From: Planctomycetota bacterium | GTDB lineage: Bacteria; Planctomycetota; Phycisphaerae; UBA1845 | Reading direction: 5' to 3' | Length of the DNA stretch: 36,036 nt | Assembly (NCBI GenBank): GCA_030616775.1 | Contig: JAUWWQ010000045.1 | Span: 1 to 36,036 of the forward strand | Shown here: in pieces, positions 33,764 through 36,036 of the stretch | How the letters are laid out: every line of letters begins with the position of its first letter | Numbering within the stretch: the first letter of the stretch is position 1 | Program-made: the position numbers and the translations under genes | The notes under the pieces: generated by a model | Database searches by the model: none | What the model saw: the letters and a program-made list of their open reading frames with translations, nothing else | Told to the model about the DNA's origin: nothing

Positions 33764-35305
33764 ATGCTCACACGACTGGTCCTCACGGGTGGGGCGCTCT
33801 TCGCAACGGTGGCTACCGAGCTGCTGGGGCAGTCGGCCCCACCACTGCTTGACCCGCAATCGCTCAATACGAACGCTGACAGTGATGGCCACAGGCGTTC
33901 ATGTCCTCGCTTCACCGCTGACCAAGAACGCTCGTCCGGAACGTGGCCCGCCACTGAGGGCCTCCGTCAGAGATTTGGCACCGATAGGCACGTCTCGACC
34001 GCCCGGCTTGAGCCGCCTGTATGTTGTTGTATGGTCGCCGAACTCGTCGCGAGTGACACCGTGCTTGGCGACGGGTTCGCAGGCTCTTTGTCCCTGGATG
34101 GCAAGTTCCTCCTGGTTGGGGCCCGGGACCACAACGATGGTGCTGGTGCAGCCTATGTTTTCAGACGGGAAGGGGCCAGCTGGACCGAGGAGGCAAAACT
34201 CACCGCAAGCGATGCAGCGGCTGGCCACACCTTCGGGGTGGTAGCGATTAGTGGAGATCATGCGATTGTCGGCGCACCCCAAGTTCACGCCGCCCCACAT
34301 TCGGGAGCAGCTTACATTTTCCGACGTACGAGTACCGGCTGGGTGCAGCAAACCAAGTTGACCGCGAGCGACGCCACCGCGAATGACTATTTCGGAGAGA
34401 AGGTAGCCATCAGCGGGAAACATGCAGTAGTAGGGGCCGTCTTCGCCGACAGTCCAGGCGGGCGATTCACCGGTGCCGCATACGTCTTCAGGCGTAGAGG
34501 CACGACATGGCTTGAGACCGACAAGCTCACGGCAAGCGACGCCGCACCTTTCGATTATTTCCGAGTCGTCTCCATCAGCAGGAATTATATCCTGGTCGGC
34601 GCACCGGGAGACGATGACGCCGGAGATGACTCAGGCTCGGCATACATCTTCCACCGTCGGGGTCGGACTTGGATCGAGCAGGCGAAGCTCCTAGGGAGTA
34701 GCGTTGGGCCGGGTGACTTGTTCGGCCAGCTGGTTTCCTTAAGCGGCGATTGTGCCGTGGTTGCGGCTCCGAACACTCAGCACAACGGTCAGCCTGCGGT
34801 GGCGTATGTTTTCAGGCGTAATGGAACTGATTGGGCGGAAGAGGTCATCCTTGGCGTTGGCGAGGCTTGGGACGTAGTAGTTGATGTCTCAACCAACGGC
34901 GAGTTTGTGCTGATTACGGCGGTCCTCGATAACGCAATCGGCCAAAAGTACTTGTACAAGCGCACTGGTCATACTTGGACCAAAGTAACCAGTTTGCCCG
35001 GTGGGTCGACTGGACACTGCTCCGTTGGCGACAACTTTGCCGCGATTGGAGCCCAGGAATGGGCTGCCTACATCTACTACCTTCCGGTCTGCGCAGCTGT
35101 TTGCGGCGACGGCGTCTGTGATGTGAACGAGGATATGTGCAAATGCCCCGCCGATTGCCGGATACCCTCGGAGTTCGACGACTGCAATGATAACGATCTC
35201 CCCGACGAGTGCGACCAATCTGGCGATGTGGACGGCAACGGACGAGTCAACATTCGTGATTACAGCGGCTTCTGCGCATGTATAACTGGATCCTCCAATC
35301 GGTGA
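33764..35305 (+). CDS. Exported FG-GAP repeat protein, stopped within dockerin-like tail
   Basis: 513 residues, starting 4 nt after the ParA-CBM48 stop. Signal peptide about 1-24 (LVLTGGALFATVATELLGQS). Residues ~30-85 are nondescript and could be out-of-frame remnant. About 88-440 holds repeats of ~50 residues, KLTASDAAAGHTFG-VVAISG-HAIVGAP-...-GAAYVFRR, an FG-GAP beta-propeller. Then comes a Cys cluster CGDGVCDVNEDMCKCPADC, DCNDNDLPDECD and a first EF-hand-like dockerin half GDVDGNGRVNIRDYSGF. Translation ends at TGA 35303 but homologous sequence continues in the same frame to 35422. Probably a surface or cell-wall attached protein; an intact version would be 552 residues. Confidence 0.75.
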   Translation: MLTRLVLTGGALFATVATELLGQSAPPLLDPQSLNTNADSDGHRRSCPRFTADQERSSGTWPATEGLRQRFGTDRHVSTARLEPPVCCCMVAELVASDTVLGDGFAGSLSLDGKFLLVGARDHNDGAGAAYVFRREGASWTEEAKLTASDAAAGHTFGVVAISGDHAIVGAPQVHAAPHSGAAYIFRRTSTGWVQQTKLTASDATANDYFGEKVAISGKHAVVGAVFADSPGGRFTGAAYVFRRRGTTWLETDKLTASDAAPFDYFRVVSISRNYILVGAPGDDDAGDDSGSAYIFHRRGRTWIEQAKLLGSSVGPGDLFGQLVSLSGDCAVVAAPNTQHNGQPAVAYVFRRNGTDWAEEVILGVGEAWDVVVDVSTNGEFVLITAVLDNAIGQKYLYKRTGHTWTKVTSLPGGSTGHCSVGDNFAAIGAQEWAAYIYYLPVCAAVCGDGVCDVNEDMCKCPADCRIPSEFDDCNDNDLPDECDQSGDVDGNGRVNIRDYSGFCACITGSSNR

Positions 35306-35422
35306 CGCCTCGGAGCTTCCCTTAATCCCGATTCCTGTTGTCAGATTGTGGAATTCGACGGCGACAATGACGTTGACCTACAGGACTTCGCCAAGTTTCA
35401 GCTCGTGTTCGTCCAACCGTAA
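35306..35422 (+). pseudogene. In-frame continuation of dockerin-like tail after TGA
   Basis: Directly after TGA 35303-35305 the same frame reads RLGASLNPDSCCQIVEFDGD, NDVDLQDFAKFQLVFVQP, then TAA 35420-35422. FDGDNDVDLQDFAKF is the second EF-hand-like half matching GDVDGNGRVNIRDYSGF upstream, so the TGA interrupts one domain. A nonsense mutation, a read error or readthrough could explain it. Confidence 0.65.
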
Positions 35423-35495
35423 GCCCCACCAGCGTTTGTCGGGCTCTCTTGCGCATGAACCAGGGCAAGAACAGTTCACATTATGAGCCATGGAC

Positions 35496-35591
35496 TCAAA
35501 CGGCCACGCGCTGACGGCGTGAGAGCACGATAGCACCGGCACCGAGAACTAGCACCACCATGACGATCAGGCCGACGCTGCCGATAGCGGC
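35496..35591 (-). pseudogene. Orphan C-terminal membrane-anchor fragment
   Basis: On the minus strand, 31 codons after a TAA read AAIGSVGLIVMVVLVLGAGA, IVLSRRQRVAV, then TGA. A hydrophobic helix followed by RRQR is the typical end of cell-surface sorted planctomycete proteins. There is no gene body upstream (stop at 35592-35594), so it looks like a remnant of a lost protein. Confidence 0.45.
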
Positions 35592-35677
35592 TTAAAGGCG
35601 CTTGACAGGCAGTCCACGTTTACCGAAAACCGCATTGTTGACTATGACGATATAGGAAACCTGGGAAGCAGACGCTC

Positions 35678-36036
35678 ATGCTGGATATCAGATTCATTCG
35701 CGAGAATGTGGAGCTGGTCAAGAAGGCTGCGGTGGATAAGTGCATCGAGTGCAATGTCGATCGGCTGATCGAGGTCGATAAACACCGGCGCCGGCTTCAG
35801 ATGGAACTCGACGGGTTTCGGACCCAGGTTAGGGAGAACGGCCAGCGGGTCGGCCTGCTCAGGAACCCCAAGTCCGAGTGGTACAAAAAGGCTCTCGCCG
35901 GGGGCAAGACCGAGGTCGAAATCAAAGCAGAGGCCGACCGCGTCCAGGCCGAGCTGGCCGAACTGAAACCGAAGGTAAAACAGCTCGAAGACGAGGAGGG
36001 ACCGATCCTCGAAGAGTTCGAGCGGCTGATGCTCAC
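35678..36036 (+). CDS. serS: Seryl-tRNA synthetase, N-terminal part
   Basis: ATG 35678 opens a frame running off the window end. The first 119 residues are MLDIRFIRENVELVKKAA, CNVDRLIEVDKHRRRLQMEL, FRTQVRENGQRVGLL and a Lys/Glu-rich helix: the antiparallel coiled-coil arm of SerRS that contacts the tRNA-Ser variable arm. The MLDIRFIRENVE start is diagnostic. The catalytic domain with class II motifs 2 and 3 lies beyond the window. GGGAAG lies about 10 nt upstream. SerRS is essential and cytoplasmic. Confidence 0.93.
   Translation, partial: MLDIRFIRENVELVKKAAVDKCIECNVDRLIEVDKHRRRLQMELDGFRTQVRENGQRVGLLRNPKSEWYKKALAGGKTEVEIKAEADRVQAELAELKPKVKQLEDEEGPILEEFERLML

Overview
The window looks like a chromosomal segment from a Planctomycetota bacterium, most likely of Phycisphaerae type. 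This is inferred from several family traits seen together: a C-terminal CGYNLTG...CPECG zinc ribbon, a pseudopilin with an H-X9-DG motif, a PEP-CTERM protein, long Asp-box (BNR) exported proteins, dockerin-like C-termini and a ParA ATPase fused to a glycogen-binding domain. Gene density is moderate, GC is fairly high, and most genes sit in short operons of one to three. No tRNA, rRNA or CRISPR array was seen.

Layout. 1-2.9 kb: a zinc-ribbon membrane protein, a small two-helix membrane protein, a composite palindromic repeat and an ABC-ATPase/GNAT fusion of COG2401 type. 3.3-6.9 kb: a methyltransferase, an S24 (LexA/CI-like) repressor whose consensus promoter lies almost on its ATG, and a COG2509-type FAD dehydrogenase. 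7.2-9.4 kb: a DUF5678/retropepsin gene pair, then an AI-2E family transporter. 9.5-13 kb (minus strand): a LolA-like exported protein, dprA and an aldehyde dehydrogenase. 13.1-14.8 kb: a second DUF5678/retropepsin pair, here with the protease fused to a DUF5677-like domain, meeting a DUF6504 gene tail to tail. 15.2-18.2 kb: oleA and oleB, an EF-Tu-domain-2-like mini protein and a Mth938-like protein. 18.3-28.1 kb: two very large paralogous Asp-box proteins separated by a PEP-CTERM gene bracketed by a 37-bp direct repeat, a pseudopilin and a second LolA-like protein. 28.3-31.5 kb: a 1070-residue exported protein ending in 15 Cys-rich repeats. 31.8-36 kb: a dead IS1182-like transposase, the ParA-CBM48 fusion, an FG-GAP protein whose dockerin-like tail is cut by an in-frame TGA, and the start of serS.

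The most promising undescribed material is the twice-occurring DUF5678 plus aspartic-protease cassette. Both copies have the same 14-nt gene overlap, and one carries a protease-DUF5677 fusion. Next come the ParA-glycogen-binding fusion without a partner parB, and the apparently leaderless, operator-bearing promoter of the S24 repressor. Housekeeping functions present are competence/recombination (dprA), long-chain olefin synthesis (oleAB) and seryl-tRNA charging (serS). Functional statements rest on recognised motifs read by eye; no database search was run.
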